Of a DNA stretch of 64,000 nt, positions 11,072 to 23,400 are shown in pieces. Numbering within the stretch: position 1 is the first letter of the stretch; every line of letters begins with the position of its first letter. Source of the DNA: Paragonimus skrjabini miyazakii (lineage: Eukaryota; Platyhelminthes; Trematoda; Plagiorchiida; Troglotrematidae); the NCBI GenBank assembly GCA_014338405.1, contig JTDE01001952.1, positions 47,042 through 111,041 of the forward strand, read 5' to 3'. A program made the position numbers and the translations under genes. The notes beneath the pieces are model-generated. The model was not told the DNA's origin, searched no databases, and was given only the letters and a program-made list of their open reading frames with translations.

Positions 11072-13587
11072 GTCGAAGATACGACTATAGGTCTGTTGCT
11101 GGAGTGGCACAGATGAATTTGAAAATTCTCAGTTACCAAGAAGAGGTTGAAGTATCATGCAAGGGCATCAGACTTCGTACACTTCAAATGTTCGGGCAAA
11201 AGCTAACTCGAACAAGAATATTCTTCACGTTACTCACATCGACAGGAATTCCTGTCGACTACAGCGAACCTGCTTTTTCGGTTGAATTGTCTTTTAAGGG
11301 TGCGGGTATACTTGATCATAAATAATCTATTTGCTTTGAGTGAGAAGAAGTGAACGAAATACGGCCACCTGATTAGGACGGTTTAAACAAACATAGTTGC
11401 ATCAAGGGTGTTCTTTGTATTTTGAAGTGGTAGACAAGCCCCCCCTCCTAAAAAAAATCAATGAACTGTATTAGCTTACAGCAGATCTTGCCGAGTACGC
11501 ATTTAATGTCTAACGACAAAGATGTAAATATCGAACTAATCAGTAACAATATAAGCATGCCACCAACACTAAAACGCAAAAACCTCATCATCATTGAACC
11601 GTCGCATCTTTGCTGGCTTACGACAGTGCGACTGTATGCAACCTGGGATACCTTCAGTAGGCCAAGGTCTAAACAAAACTCAACTGACCACGAATCGAAC
11701 TGGGGGAACTCATCATTAATAGAACACTATCATATAAACCATCTTAATTGGACTTAAGTCCAAGGCAAAAAGAGAAAAATGAGAAGGAATATACTCCAAG
11801 GAATGACATTCAGGTAATCACCGTAATGAAAAGTTCAAAAAATGAATCGAACTTTGGCCGCTTCTTTTTGTCTTTCGGCTGAATGGTCCTGCGTCCGTAT
11901 TGCAGCTGCACCAAGTAGTTCATTAAATTCAGAGGTCAATGTTTCACGACGAATGCTTTAATGTTCTATGGGCATTCACGTTGACAAGTAGTCATTTGAA
12001 CAGCATGTTTCACATGTTTGCACGATAACTGAATGGACCTTGATTTGATTTTGTTGAGGGAATGGGGGTGAATCACTTGTGCATTAGATTCCTTAGGTTA
12101 ATGTAGATCATATTTTTCATATATTTTAAGGCTGTGCACAAATGGCCTTAAGTATCTTTGTGGTCTGCCGGACGTCAGTGTGCAAGTAACCTGGGCTTGG
12201 TACAACAAGGCCACCTTACTGCTTCACTTTGAGCAAGACTGAGCTCAATTAAAGTCCGAAACGTGTTTACTGTATGGCTCTCAAGGGCCTATCATTTTCA
12301 ATGAAGTTGCATAATACCAAAATCTCAGCACCTCATAATCGTATTTCTTGAACGGAAATGTCTGTTAGGCGGTTTCCTCCAAGTGCGAAACAGTGTACTA
12401 TACATTGATCTATTCAACTTAACTAATGCATACTCCATGGGTCAAATTGTAGCGAGTCTGACAGCAGGTTGTGCGCTGAGGAATGGAAATTTCCTGATTC
12501 ATTTTTTCCGAACCGTTCATTCAAAAGAGGCTACTCACGTGGGAATCTGAATCAAGTGACCAGAATATCAACTGAATGAAAAAGTAGATAGGAAACCAGA
12601 AGGTGACTTTTGAGGCCATAATGATATCGATGATTAGATTTCTGCATATTTTAGTATATGATAAATATGGTTGTATGAGTCAAATCGCCCCCATCTGCTT
12701 TGCATGGATCGATTTCAGTGACTAAAAAGATGCCTGTTAAAAATGTGGCACAACAAAGGTAGACTACTGACAATTTATTAGACAGTATATGAGGTGCCAT
12801 GACAATAATTTACAAGGGAATGTGATTTCGTCCGTTTTATGTCTCAAAACCTGGTCTCCTGTGTTTCTATGGGTACACGGCTGGTAATAGCTATGCTCAT
12901 TACGACTCTTATTCAACCCTTACTAAAGTTAACTATTACTTGTCCAAAGATGTCACAGATAACGTAGCTATCAAAGGAAGAGTCCTAGTAGCTTCAACCA
13001 GCTGATTTGACAGTCCCACGAGTGGAGTGTTCAACATATACGTACGTACCTATCCGTGACCACGAAATGTACTGCCACTTGACGAGTTAACGTTTGATCA
13101 ACTTCGTCTTCCCTTTGTCACGCGCACACTTACTTTGTTTTGCTGTGATGTGTGTCTACTGGCGTGCATCGGTCGGTCCACTTGATTGTTGTGCCGCATA
13201 TCAAGGACAACTCAGTTTTATCGCTTGTTATTCTCAGGTTCACTTAGTACCAACGTAACTGAATCGACGCGATGCCTTAGACGGTTTTAGGTGGCTCTGT
13301 CTTTTTTTGTGTGGCAGCAAAATAAACCCCACTCATGGAGTGCGGCAATTTAAATCGACCTAGCCACTGGATTGTCCGACTACGACGTCTGCTATTCGTG
13401 TAATAACGAACTACGCACGGTTGCAACAACTTGGTTCTAAACTAATTTACAGCCTACTCAGACCCGTGTAAGTTGATGAGTGAGTGAATGAGACACATTT
13501 TCTACGTGGGTTGGTGAGAACGGTCATCATCCGAGATCGTGATTCTTACTGTTTTGCTTACTTATATAGTGTTAACTCAGGAAATAA
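11072..13587. other. No recognisable gene
   Basis: The two modest plus-strand ORFs at 11104-11325 and 11461-11757 show no domain signature, and 11760-13587 has no ORF of note. A short C run followed by A-rich sequence lies near 11440. No element was recognised. Confidence 0.55.
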
Positions 13588-13604
13588 CAGGGGTCGGCAA
13601 CCTT
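13588..13604 (+). mobile_element. Candidate hAT-type terminal inverted repeat (one end)
   Basis: The sequence caggggtcggcaacctt is very close to the 5' termini of several animal hAT transposons, which start CAGGGGTC or CAGGGGTCGG. The 8 bases just before it (ggaaataa) would be one half of the 8-bp target duplication. I could not find a matching opposite terminus or the second duplication copy, so this is a single end or a chance match in a decayed element. Confidence 0.4.
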
Positions 13605-14489
13605 CTTTCGGAAGGCGGAATATTGCCATGTCAATGAATAGATGAGTTACCACATTGGTCTGTAGATAATAGTTTAAATTAGAGATCGTAAACCCTTACT
13701 AACTGAGTACAATGGTTATTTGTTGGAATGAAATTCAAGTCGTGAGACCACAAGCGAAAAATGTCGTTGCAATGTCTGATGATATTTTGTTGTGAAAGGC
13801 TCTCAATATCAGACGACAAACTAGAGAAGGTCGGATGCAGAATATTTTCTAGATGGGAATTAATCAGGCGGGTTCGATGCTACTCAATTATGTAATTCAA
13901 TTTTTGGAGGGGTTGCTTTAACATATTCAAGTTCTAGTGAACTTCGATGCAGTTTTCTTCTGGTGAATTATTAAGTTTGTACAAACATTTTATTAAGAAA
14001 GTTATTTTATGAAGAGCCTTTGTATGAAATTCTCAACTGCACACATCATTCCATTGCACTTGAATCAATTCCATATAAACGTTTTCTGGAACAAAACTCG
14101 GTTAAACGACAACAACTGAGTGTCACACAACCAGAACTAGCTAGATTTCGATGATGGTTTATAGAAACAGGAAGGTAGCTCAGTTCACCGATTGTACTGA
14201 AAAATGATTTCAGAATAATGGCATATCATATTCGACTTATAACTGGATAATTTAGTGACTGTGACGTAATGTTCTAGTAGGCACAAATGATTTGTCCAAC
14301 TAAAGAAACGAAGTAAAAATTTGACTTGCGAAGGGTGCAATAAATTAGGTTAAGAATATCCAATCTACTGCCAATGGCCTAGATGATTTGAGTGAGTATG
14401 AGCGTTCTTGTACTGTAGATTTCCTATGAGATAAAGGGTTTAAGTGTTACGGTTGTTAGTCAGTGTGCACAGTGCGGTTGTGTGAATCC

Positions 14490-14563
14490 ATATATATATA
14501 TATATATATATATATGATTTTACACTAAATCATATATATATATATATATGATTTAGCGTAAAA
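14490..14563. repeat. AT microsatellite and near-perfect palindrome
   Basis: A (TA)n run at about 14490-14515 is followed by a palindrome whose 23-bp arms (14518-14540 and 14541-14563) match at 22 positions and meet without a loop in a second (TA)n run. It can extrude as a cruciform. Such palindromes also occur as centres of MITE-like elements, but no longer inverted repeat or target duplication is visible. Confidence 0.75.
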
Positions 14564-17021
14564 GACGAACACTGAGTAACGAATTCAAATAGTAGTTAAC
14601 CTCTGATCCCTGAGAAGCTAAAAGCCCACCATCTGTAGAGAAGATGTCAACAGGTTACACTCACTGGTGTGTCAAATTCATTCATTTATATCAATTCAGC
14701 CTGAAATTTACCAATCTATAGCCTTCCTCAACACTGCCACCGAGAGATAATTAGACAGTCTAACCAAATGATCGGTTCTTAGAAGGTATTGTGTGGATTG
14801 TCTGACATTTGAACGAATGTTCTACCATTTTAATACAAACATGTTCATGTTCGTGCCTTATTTCATTGTTCACAATTAACTACAGCAATTTTACTCAGTA
14901 CTGGAAGAAAGTGGCTAGTCTTGTGCATTTCCTGAGCGGTACAGCAAGCACGACCATGATGTAACGGGAGAAATGCTTGTGCATAAGTGGAGCATCATCT
15001 TGCAGTTAGTTTACAAGGGTGATGATGCGTTAAAGCAAGTCCGTCGATGAGTTCGATAATCAATCGGTCGAACAATCTGTGCGGTCTCTTGTAAAATGCT
15101 TTATTCAGTCAGCCGAATGCCAGTGCCTCCAGTGAAAAGTCCATTATCTCCGAAGTCTAAATTACACAGTACGTTTCAGTTTCAATATTGGTTTAAGCCA
15201 CCTGCGTGAGTGGAATGGAAAAGCAGTTTTGTTATTGAGTAGTCAAGTGTGTTCCAGGTTGGGTTGGAAGTAAGACTGATGTCTTAAACTTCTACCCAAT
15301 CTGTTGAAAGGTTATATCGTTTGCTTGGACAGAAGCACCTTACGGATGGCGCTCACCATTAGAGATCACTAGTGACAAGTCACTAACATTGATTACTTCT
15401 GCTGATCTTATCCCCATAGAAGTATGTCGTCAGACATCATATCCATTTGTCCATCAGTCGTTTTAAGATTCCTCTTTTAATTTTGAACTCATGTTTTGTA
15501 TTATCAGTTGTCATGCAGTACCAAAGATGTGCCAATAACAATAAGTTGTCTGAAGAATCCTGGCAGTCAGCAAAATCACCCAAAATTTCGAAAGATCTCA
15601 AAACTGTACTATTCATTCGTACCAGCAGTGCCTGCCATTGTAGATCATTGATGATAGTTCAGCAGTAGAGCTTGGTCCTGTGATTACTTTGGTTCTTCTT
15701 AATGAGGACGGAGGCAAGCAGTTGACACTCAATATGGGGCACATCTGCATCTGATGCTGTGTAAGAGTAGCCTGATTAAGTCATGAACGCCAGCATTAGT
15801 CGTCAATAATTGTACGGGGTCTATGACCAAAAAACATAGTGGAAAAATAACGGAAAGAAGACGTGACATATTTGTGAAGGACAATAGGATAGAAACGCAT
15901 AACGTAAGTTTCTGAAGAAATGTTACATATCTTCACCTCTTGAAGGAACACAACGATAAAAATGGTGCTGGCAGGTTCTAATTCAACATTTACGTTTAGA
16001 AATTACATTACTGGCAAATGCGAAGTAGTATGGATCATTTTGGCAAGGTTTACATGATCCACATACGTTTGGTTATCCTGAAATCTCGAATTTGCTACAA
16101 ACGACTCAATCGCATTTGACTTACCCAGCAAGGTTTATCTTCATATTGTCTCATACCGATCCGTATCCAACTGCGTTATCAAAATGGTAGCAAAGAATGT
16201 ACTTAGTGGAAGAAGACAGAATGTGGCGAATATGTTTCCATACTCGATCACTGCTTCAATACGGTTATGAATGAAAGTAATTAACAATTGAAATATCGAA
16301 TGTTTCAAAGCCAGTCACAATAATCACTTATTATAGTGGGAACGGGATGGGTTAATGTCACGTGACTAAGATCCTTGTCGTATGCGTGTGCGGATGAGAA
16401 AGGGGCGTGGACCGTTGGAAGTCGGCTAGGTTGTCATGCCTGAACAAACCGTTTTGTGACTATGTTATATGGTCGCGATTGACTCCTTTGTTGCTAAGTT
16501 CCGTTGTGTGATTGCCAGAGGTTCATTAGTTCGAACTATGTGAACTAACTGAAGTATCCTCAACACGTATCTCCCTGGCTTATTCGTGACATCATGGAAC
16601 ACTAGTGACTGACTGTGATTCTGAGACTGATGTTAGCTGGGCGTTACAGTTTACTTCGTTTAGATGAAATTCCAGTTGTTTTACTAACGTAAAACAGCAG
16701 TAACTGAAAGAAAACGAAAACTGTTTGATCATGAACTGGTGGCTTGCCTGAAAGAATAACCTTAAGCACAGCTTGGAGGTGGAAGATGACACAGTCGGAA
16801 ACGTCCGTTTCATTAAAAATACTGTGTAGCGAACAAGCTCGTTTTTAGTGATTCGTCATCAGGCCAAGTACACAACGTTTATATCAAACATTTTACAAGG
16901 GAATCATGAATGGGGTAAACACTGAACGGGTTTTTAATGAAGTCAGTCATTTCCATATCAAACTGCATCAAGTACTCACTTGAACAGCGGTTCCTGACAA
17001 GCTAACGGGGCGCGAGGATGA
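14564..17021. other. No recognisable gene
   Basis: Short ORFs only, none with a domain signature. The stretch at 16330-17021 would hold the 3' untranslated region of the minus-strand Penelope-like element that ends at 17022; no terminal repeat was identified. Confidence 0.45.
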
Positions 17022-19156
17022 TCAAGGCAGGTCCAAATTCTGAACAAAACGTTTCTGGACGCACAGGAATGGGTTATACAGGTGAATTCCAATATCTTCT
17101 GCTGTGGACAGGATCCTCTGCCTCACCGCCCTCGACTTGATGACCTTAACTCAGTAGATTGGGCGAAATGCATCCGTCACATTGATAGAGTGATTTGAAT
17201 CCACCAGGTGCGATATTATGGCACTGATGATAGATTTCTTCACTCCACTGTTGAGCCAAGCTGGATGGTACTCATGGATCTGTTAAGGTAACCGTCTGGT
17301 CGTACGGCCAACACAACTGGTTCCACAGGAACAAGTGAATGAGTATACACAAAACGAGGCTGCAAAAGCAGGTACTTTATCTTTTAAGCGTTGGCACAGA
17401 ACCGGATTGGACGTAAAGTGGACACGTAACTAAGCGGCGTAAAATGTTGTAGTAATTGTAGTTGTAAGCCTACGCATGACAGTTTCGGCTAGCGTATCGC
17501 CCTTGAAAGGTAATCCGATATGCACAATTTTCTTTTCCTCTAGATGCGGCTGATCCCTTTCATTTTGCTGTTACATGACTCTGTCTGTGTCGCTTTCTGG
17601 GTGGCCATTTTGTGTGGGTATCGCACGTAGGAACGCTAATTCTTCAGTAATTGTGTCACCTGTGCAAATTATTATGGCTCTCTTCATCAAACAGTTAATT
17701 AGGTTTCTTTTTGAGGCGAGCGGTACCAAACTAGTGGAGTGAATGTACTGACCATTCCAAGTATCCTTTCTGTGTATCGCGCGCTGAATTGAGCCACCAT
17801 TGCGGCGACAAAAACGCATATCCAAAAAGCCCAATTAGTTATTCATTTCGGTCTCCGACGAAAATTTCAAATTTCGGTATGCGGAGTTAGATGTGGTTAC
17901 TATGTCAATCGGATTTGCACTATTATGGAGAACGCAAAGAATGTCGTCAACCCACTTCTTATAAAAATTGCATTGACCCACTCCTAAACTCAGTTATTCG
18001 TTTTCCAATTTCGCCAAGAAAATGTCGGCAAACAGTGGTCTCAACGGCGATCCCATTGCGACACCGTCCTTCTATCGATAAATTCCCTCACTTAACTTAT
18101 ACTGTACGTTGTAGGTGCACAGATAAAGTAATTGCTTGAGTTCGACCGATGGTATCTGAATATTCATGTCACTATGCTCGATATAATCACATAGGCAATT
18201 TATCGTCTCCTTTAGCGGAACGTTGGTAAACAAGGATGCGACATCGAGAGAAAACACCGATTGCCCTGTTAAGTTGGTGTCTTTAGTTGTACTCTGAACG
18301 TCAAAGGAGTCGCGTAAACTGGGCATTGAAAGTTTTCGCCTGAGGAGATCAAGTATTTATGACAACCACTTAGTCAGTGAGTGGTATGGAGAGTTCCACA
18401 TGTCCAAAAGTGGTCTGAATTGTACCCCAACTTTGTGAATTTCGGGTAACCTGTACAACCTGGGATTCATGGTACCAAGGGGGTGAATTCTTTTAAATGT
18501 AGCCGAATCAACAACTCCATTCCGTTTTAAACACCGCAGGGAATTCGACAATGCTTTCTCGATCTGAGGGATTTTATCTTTCCATTATCCACTTTCTGAA
18601 ACTTAGTGTGATCTTCCAATATAACGTTCATTTTGTTAGTATAATCTGCTTTGTTAAGTAACACGATATCAGAACGTTTATCAAGTTTGAAAATTGAAAT
18701 ATTCTCATTTCTTCTCAAGTTTTCTGTCGTGAGAAATTGTTTCGAGGCTGAACTACAGCGTAATTACTGATAACGATAATTCACTAGCGTAGATTTCGGT
18801 TGCCCCAAATCTGGCGTCGAGATAGGGTCGTATTCAGACAACTGTGCGTATAAGTTCTCAAACTGCACCTCTAAAACCAGTTGCCTAGATTTACACTGTG
18901 GACGACAAAACTTGGGGCCTAGTGATAGTATTTCGAGTAGTAATTTGTGCAGATTCAAAAAAGAAAAATTGTGGACATACTGTTTTGGATTAGTTGGAAA
19001 ATCTGAAGAAGGCTTGATTGGATTGATCTGTTTGAAGAGTAAGTCCAGTCTCTTTTCACTCCGTTTCATTGCAATCCGTACGGTGTAAGCTTCAAAATCA
19101 AACCGTTCTTCGGACGTCAACCAATCGATCATTGACCGATTTGGACTTCGTTCCAT
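17022..19156 (-). pseudogene. Penelope-like element polyprotein (RT and GIY-YIG), decayed
   Basis: Read on the minus strand over several frames, this gives a nearly complete Penelope-like polymerase, which copies element RNA and nicks DNA. In order: an N-terminal region from the Met codon at 19156; an RT fingers block with LYRLPEIHK (about 18470-18430); motif A FSLDVASLFTNVPL (about 18260-18210); motif B GVAMGSPL (about 18060-18030); motif C WVDDILCV (catalytic DD within 17951-17943); the thumb-side block with RKDTWNGQY and PLASKRNLI (17834-17571); and the nuclease domain with FTCSCGTSCVGRTTRRL (about 17340-17285), HEYHPAWL and a final DLP followed by TGA at 17024-17022, where the family normally has DLPW. 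At least three frame changes and several stops break the gene. The tyrosine usual in YVDD is tryptophan. Confidence 0.88.
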
Positions 19157-20095
19157 CTGATCGGCGATAGTGACTCTTTTGAGTGATGTGGAGTGATGAA
19201 CATGGGTTTCTATTCTACACTATGATGGACTTAAGTAGTCGATGTGATGATCACGTTGAGATTACTAACTTTGTTCACGTAGTCATCATCCTGTGGCTCA
19301 TGAATAAGGAAATGTGATTCCACTTCATGATATCTGTGCATATTTTTCGGACGCGCGAAGTCGGGGGCAGACCAACTTCTGTGTGAGTAAGCAAGTTGGC
19401 CCCTTCTTATTTCACTACGAAATATACATCACTATAATAAATGACTAGAGCTCAAGTATGTCGTCAGGTCGAAAGCAGGCTGACCCATTCACCTCTGATG
19501 TAACCGTAAACGGAACGGAAAGATGAACTTCTTCATGCATATTGATTAGGCGAATCGCAAAGTCATCAACTCCTCACCGGTGACTGATGGGAAACCGTAA
19601 ACGTTTTCCTTGAAAATATGAACCAGAATCGCAAACATGGATTAAGCCAACGCCGTGCACAATAAGGCTTGAAATTCTACTAGACAGAGACGAACATTTT
19701 TTGTGCCTGTAACATGTTCAGCCTTTCAAATGTAAATCGTTTAATCAACACATGGCCTCATTATTGTATACCCACAGGGTCCCAACCACGAAAAATAATC
19801 AGAATGCTTCTGTTTCACACCTTCGCGCTGATGCTTAATGGGTAGCGTAGATAAATAGCGAGTATCCAGTGGTGAACTAAAAGATGTGGTCCACGGATAT
19901 GTAAATCCAATTTTTTCCACTATTTTCGAAAAGAAATTTTAGGTTAGTAGTTTGCGATAGAACATGAGTTGCAAATTTTTATCTGAAAACGATGACCCAA
20001 CTGCCACCCAGTTCAATAAAGTTGTGATGTGCGGGTCCGAATTTTAAAGGAAAATGTTACGAAATGCATTTCAAGTCTTCCGTGTGGCAAACACA
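19157..20095. other. Upstream of Penelope element; nothing recognised
   Basis: This would contain the 5' part of the minus-strand Penelope-like element. No Penelope-type terminal repeat or internal promoter could be identified by eye, and no ORF has a domain signature. Confidence 0.4.
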
Positions 20096-20225
20096 CTAGA
20101 CAATCCAGTTTTTAGATGAAACCCAATTGCGAAAAACCTGGACTTTGGCTGCATTCAAAGCAGCAGCAAGAAAAACATGCCCAAACGCGGCAAATACCTT
20201 ACCAGCTGAGCTACAAAGCCGCATT
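20096..20225 (-). mobile_element. tRNA-derived SINE, left arm of inverted pair
   Basis: On the minus strand a tRNA-like head is clear: A box tagctcagctggtaagg (about 20212-20196) followed by gcgtttgggcatg and a degraded B box (gctttgaatgcagcc, about 20163-20149), then a body that matches the plus-strand copy at 20300-20430. An apparent minus-strand ORF of 77 codons over this region is a by-product of the repeat. The head differs from that of the 10.5-kb family, so it is a different SINE or a different tRNA ancestor. Confidence 0.65.
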
Positions 20226-20299
20226 CCGAGCTCAGAAATCTCACACTCTGACCCAGTTATCCACCCAGCTATATACGGAACTATATGGAATCCCCCAAA

Positions 20300-20435
20300 T
20301 GATACAGCTGACTGACTGCGTTTGGGCACGTTGTTTCTGTTGCTGGTTCGAATCCAGCCGAAGTTCAGATTTTACACAACCGGGTCTCTTCTAGATTATC
20401 ACAACTACCAAACTACTCATCGGTAATTCAGTTTC
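20300..20435 (+). mobile_element. tRNA-derived SINE, right arm of inverted pair
   Basis: This plus-strand copy keeps a canonical B box, ggttcgaatccagcc (about 20345-20359), but its A box region is shortened to cagctgactgactgcg. The body after the B box aligns with the inverted copy at 20096-20150. The end of this arm (actactcatcggtaat, about 20412-20427) resembles the tail of the 10.5-kb SINE-like family (actactcatcagtaat), suggesting both families share a 3' tail, as SINEs mobilised by one LINE often do. Confidence 0.65.
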
Positions 20436-23400
20436 TGTTTTAAGTTCCCATTTTCCTTCATTAGTTTGCAAAATTGTTCACTGGAACAATTAAAATAAAC
20501 TAGTCTTTCATGACACACTTTCCGAAATGCGAGTAGTACAAAATGGTATGGTCCAGTGCTAACGCGCAGACTGAGGGCAGTGCTTACACTTCATCAGTCG
20601 GAGCGTAACCAAAGTTGCAACAGACCTTAACAACAACTCTCTCGGTGAAGTGAACTGTTTGTCTAAGAAACTAGTCGGTCAACTCGTTTTACCCTGTTTT
20701 GTCACTAGTTCCATACAAGACCAACAGGTCTATAGACTCACTTTCCACTGCCACTGTTTTCTGTCAAAATCGCACGATCGCCCAAGACTGACTAGTATTC
20801 CTGTCATCAGAGCAACGTATCATGTCGTCAGTACTAAGATTCGCTAAACTCCGAGTATAGGAATGTCGATACAGGCATCACTGAGGTGGACATCTGAAAT
20901 ATGGCTGCGGTTTTGTGATATACACTTAATTAAAGAACTGACACCCCTAGACTGTGCAAAAGTTTAGGAAAGTAAACAGATGACACATGATTACGGATGT
21001 AGGACTGGACCCTGATGTTAAATTTGGGCTGGTTTATCATACAGTCTTACTGTCACAGTTACACCAGTAGATACACTAGATAATAAGACTTAGAATTCTC
21101 CTTCCACGATCTTCCTTGAACCGGAGCATCGCGTGGTTGTGACCATAATCCTCATTGTTTGGGCAATCGGGGTTGAGTCTTACAAATAGGCAATACGTAC
21201 ATTTTAACAGGTGGTCATCAGTCATGATTAAACCGAATTTTCCCTAGAGCATTACAAATAATAAGGTGGTTATTACACAGTATTTCAAATAAAGCGAACC
21301 ACGTTGTCAGATAGTGATGACAACGACGTCACACCGGGGTTTCTAAGCCATGAAAAAGCCTGCAGTAGCACGCAACCTAACCGAGTAGGGCCAGCAAACA
21401 GTGCATGTACCCGCTATCATCGAGCGCAGTACACAGAAACTGACATTGGAGTCGAAAGCATGTTAGGGAAGCTCCAAAAATGAGATACGTGTTTCCCATA
21501 TGAGCCCGTGAATACTCCATGAAGCGCAGGCTGCATTAATACTATTGAGATGAGGTCATGTCGTAATTCGGATCGTGAATGGGGCTGTCTTGGGTATAAA
21601 GTTTCTGAAGTGTGTCATGCTTCTTCGAATGACAGATTAACGTATCTTAAAATATACTAACTTTCAGGTACATTCAAAATATTGCATTGTCCTACATGGA
21701 AAGCCTTCAGGTCAGCTGTATGAAAGAAGTTCACCAAAGCCTGGGTGAACATGCCAGTTTAATTCGTGCAGTTTAATTGAGCAAAGTATTCACATCACAC
21801 CGGAGTATTGAATCATGTGATTATCCTATGGGTAAAAACAAGCCCGAGGAAACGCACTGAGTTGAAATAGTACTACACGGTTCGCGGAGGCGGTAGCAAT
21901 TAGCAAATGGAAGCCACCCCTCTGTGTACAGAAAGACTTGTTCGTCAGTAACAAATTGCCCTGGTAATTGATGTGTATGGATGTGCGTGAGTGTGCGTGT
22001 GTTGGTGTGGTTGTTGAGTTTGTTGTTTAGCTTCACAATGCCCATTGAACTTTGCTATATAAACACACAGACTGCAGTATGTACCTGATGAGATGCAGCG
22101 AAATGTGCTCGAGAGATACATTGTGCAAAAAACTGTTTTTGACTTCTCTGTTCAAAATGTCATATGTGGTCTAGAATGTCTGCTACACGGTTTTGTAACG
22201 CCACGACACACTTTGCCAACGAAGGACAAACCTTAAAGCTTCAGGACATTGCTCATTTGCCAGGGGAACCTGGTAGATTTCAATTAGTTTTCATTTAACT
22301 TGCAAATATTTTTCATTAACGATTGTAACTTTAAGTATCTACCAGTTTATGACAAAGATGAACGCGACGACTGTTGTGTTCCTATTCGGGTGTTATCAAC
22401 AGTAGGCCTTACAGGCTATAACAACGTGTCTCAGCAAAAGTACGAACTAAATTGTCCTATTTTACAAGCGGTAGTGTCATTCTTAAGTGCGTGCACGAAT
22501 GAGTCGCTCGTCGTTGCAAGCGTGACCAATCAGAACGCAGCTTGAGTACTAACACGTGCGTGGGACACCCAGGCGGCCTTGACGAGTGTACAAGTTCCAC
22601 TATGCAACAACCGTGAAGTTTCGACGCCCAATTGAACCGCAGGTTGTATGTTTGGGTTGTAGACCTAAACTACCATTCATTCGCTGAGGAAACATCAACG
22701 GTCACTTGATATCAGCCATGGTTCATAGCAGCCAGAACACTGGAACACCGAAAAGGAACACGCACCCATGTATCGGTAAGCGCAACATGCTACTGTGACG
22801 TGAAAGCTCCATTCACTAACCCGACTAGGTTAGGAAGTCTACAGGCCCCGAAAATTTTCGGCACCCCCAGTGCAGTGTTTCGCCTGTACTCTGCGCCCTA
22901 TTATGCTACTATAAACCATTCTATTAGGATCAGATGGAGACATTTTCTTGTACAATATAGTAGTACGTAAATATTTTGATGATCACTACGTTTGGAGCGT
23001 CCAGCAAGATTCTTGGACAGCTTACACCACAGTTCGTTAGAGTTAACCTCCACGCGTCAGTTCTAACAGTTCACCCTCACGCAGGAATACTCTATACATA
23101 GATCCTTATTATTTACCCTAACAATGATGTCTTATGGACTTCAGGTGAAGGTGAACGCCTGTTTAGTTTCTGTGTCCCCGTTGTTCGAACACAGTCGCAG
23201 TACATACAGAACCTAAAAATAGAAAGGGTTGTACAGATGGATTCCAGGACGTAGCCGCTAGAAGCGACCTACGTTTGCTACCATTTCTTTTGGATGCCTA
23301 TCCTCAGAAATCTGTGTGTAATCCTCACATCCTTTATACAGCCTGATCTGCGTCAGCACGGTCTTTATACCAACTTTCGTTGTTCCCAAGATCCCTTATC

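Noticed and set aside
20340..20365. Canonical B box as evidence of a tRNA gene
   Set aside because: The matching A box is degraded, no acceptor stem is visible, and the body matches the inverted SINE copy, so it is a SINE head.
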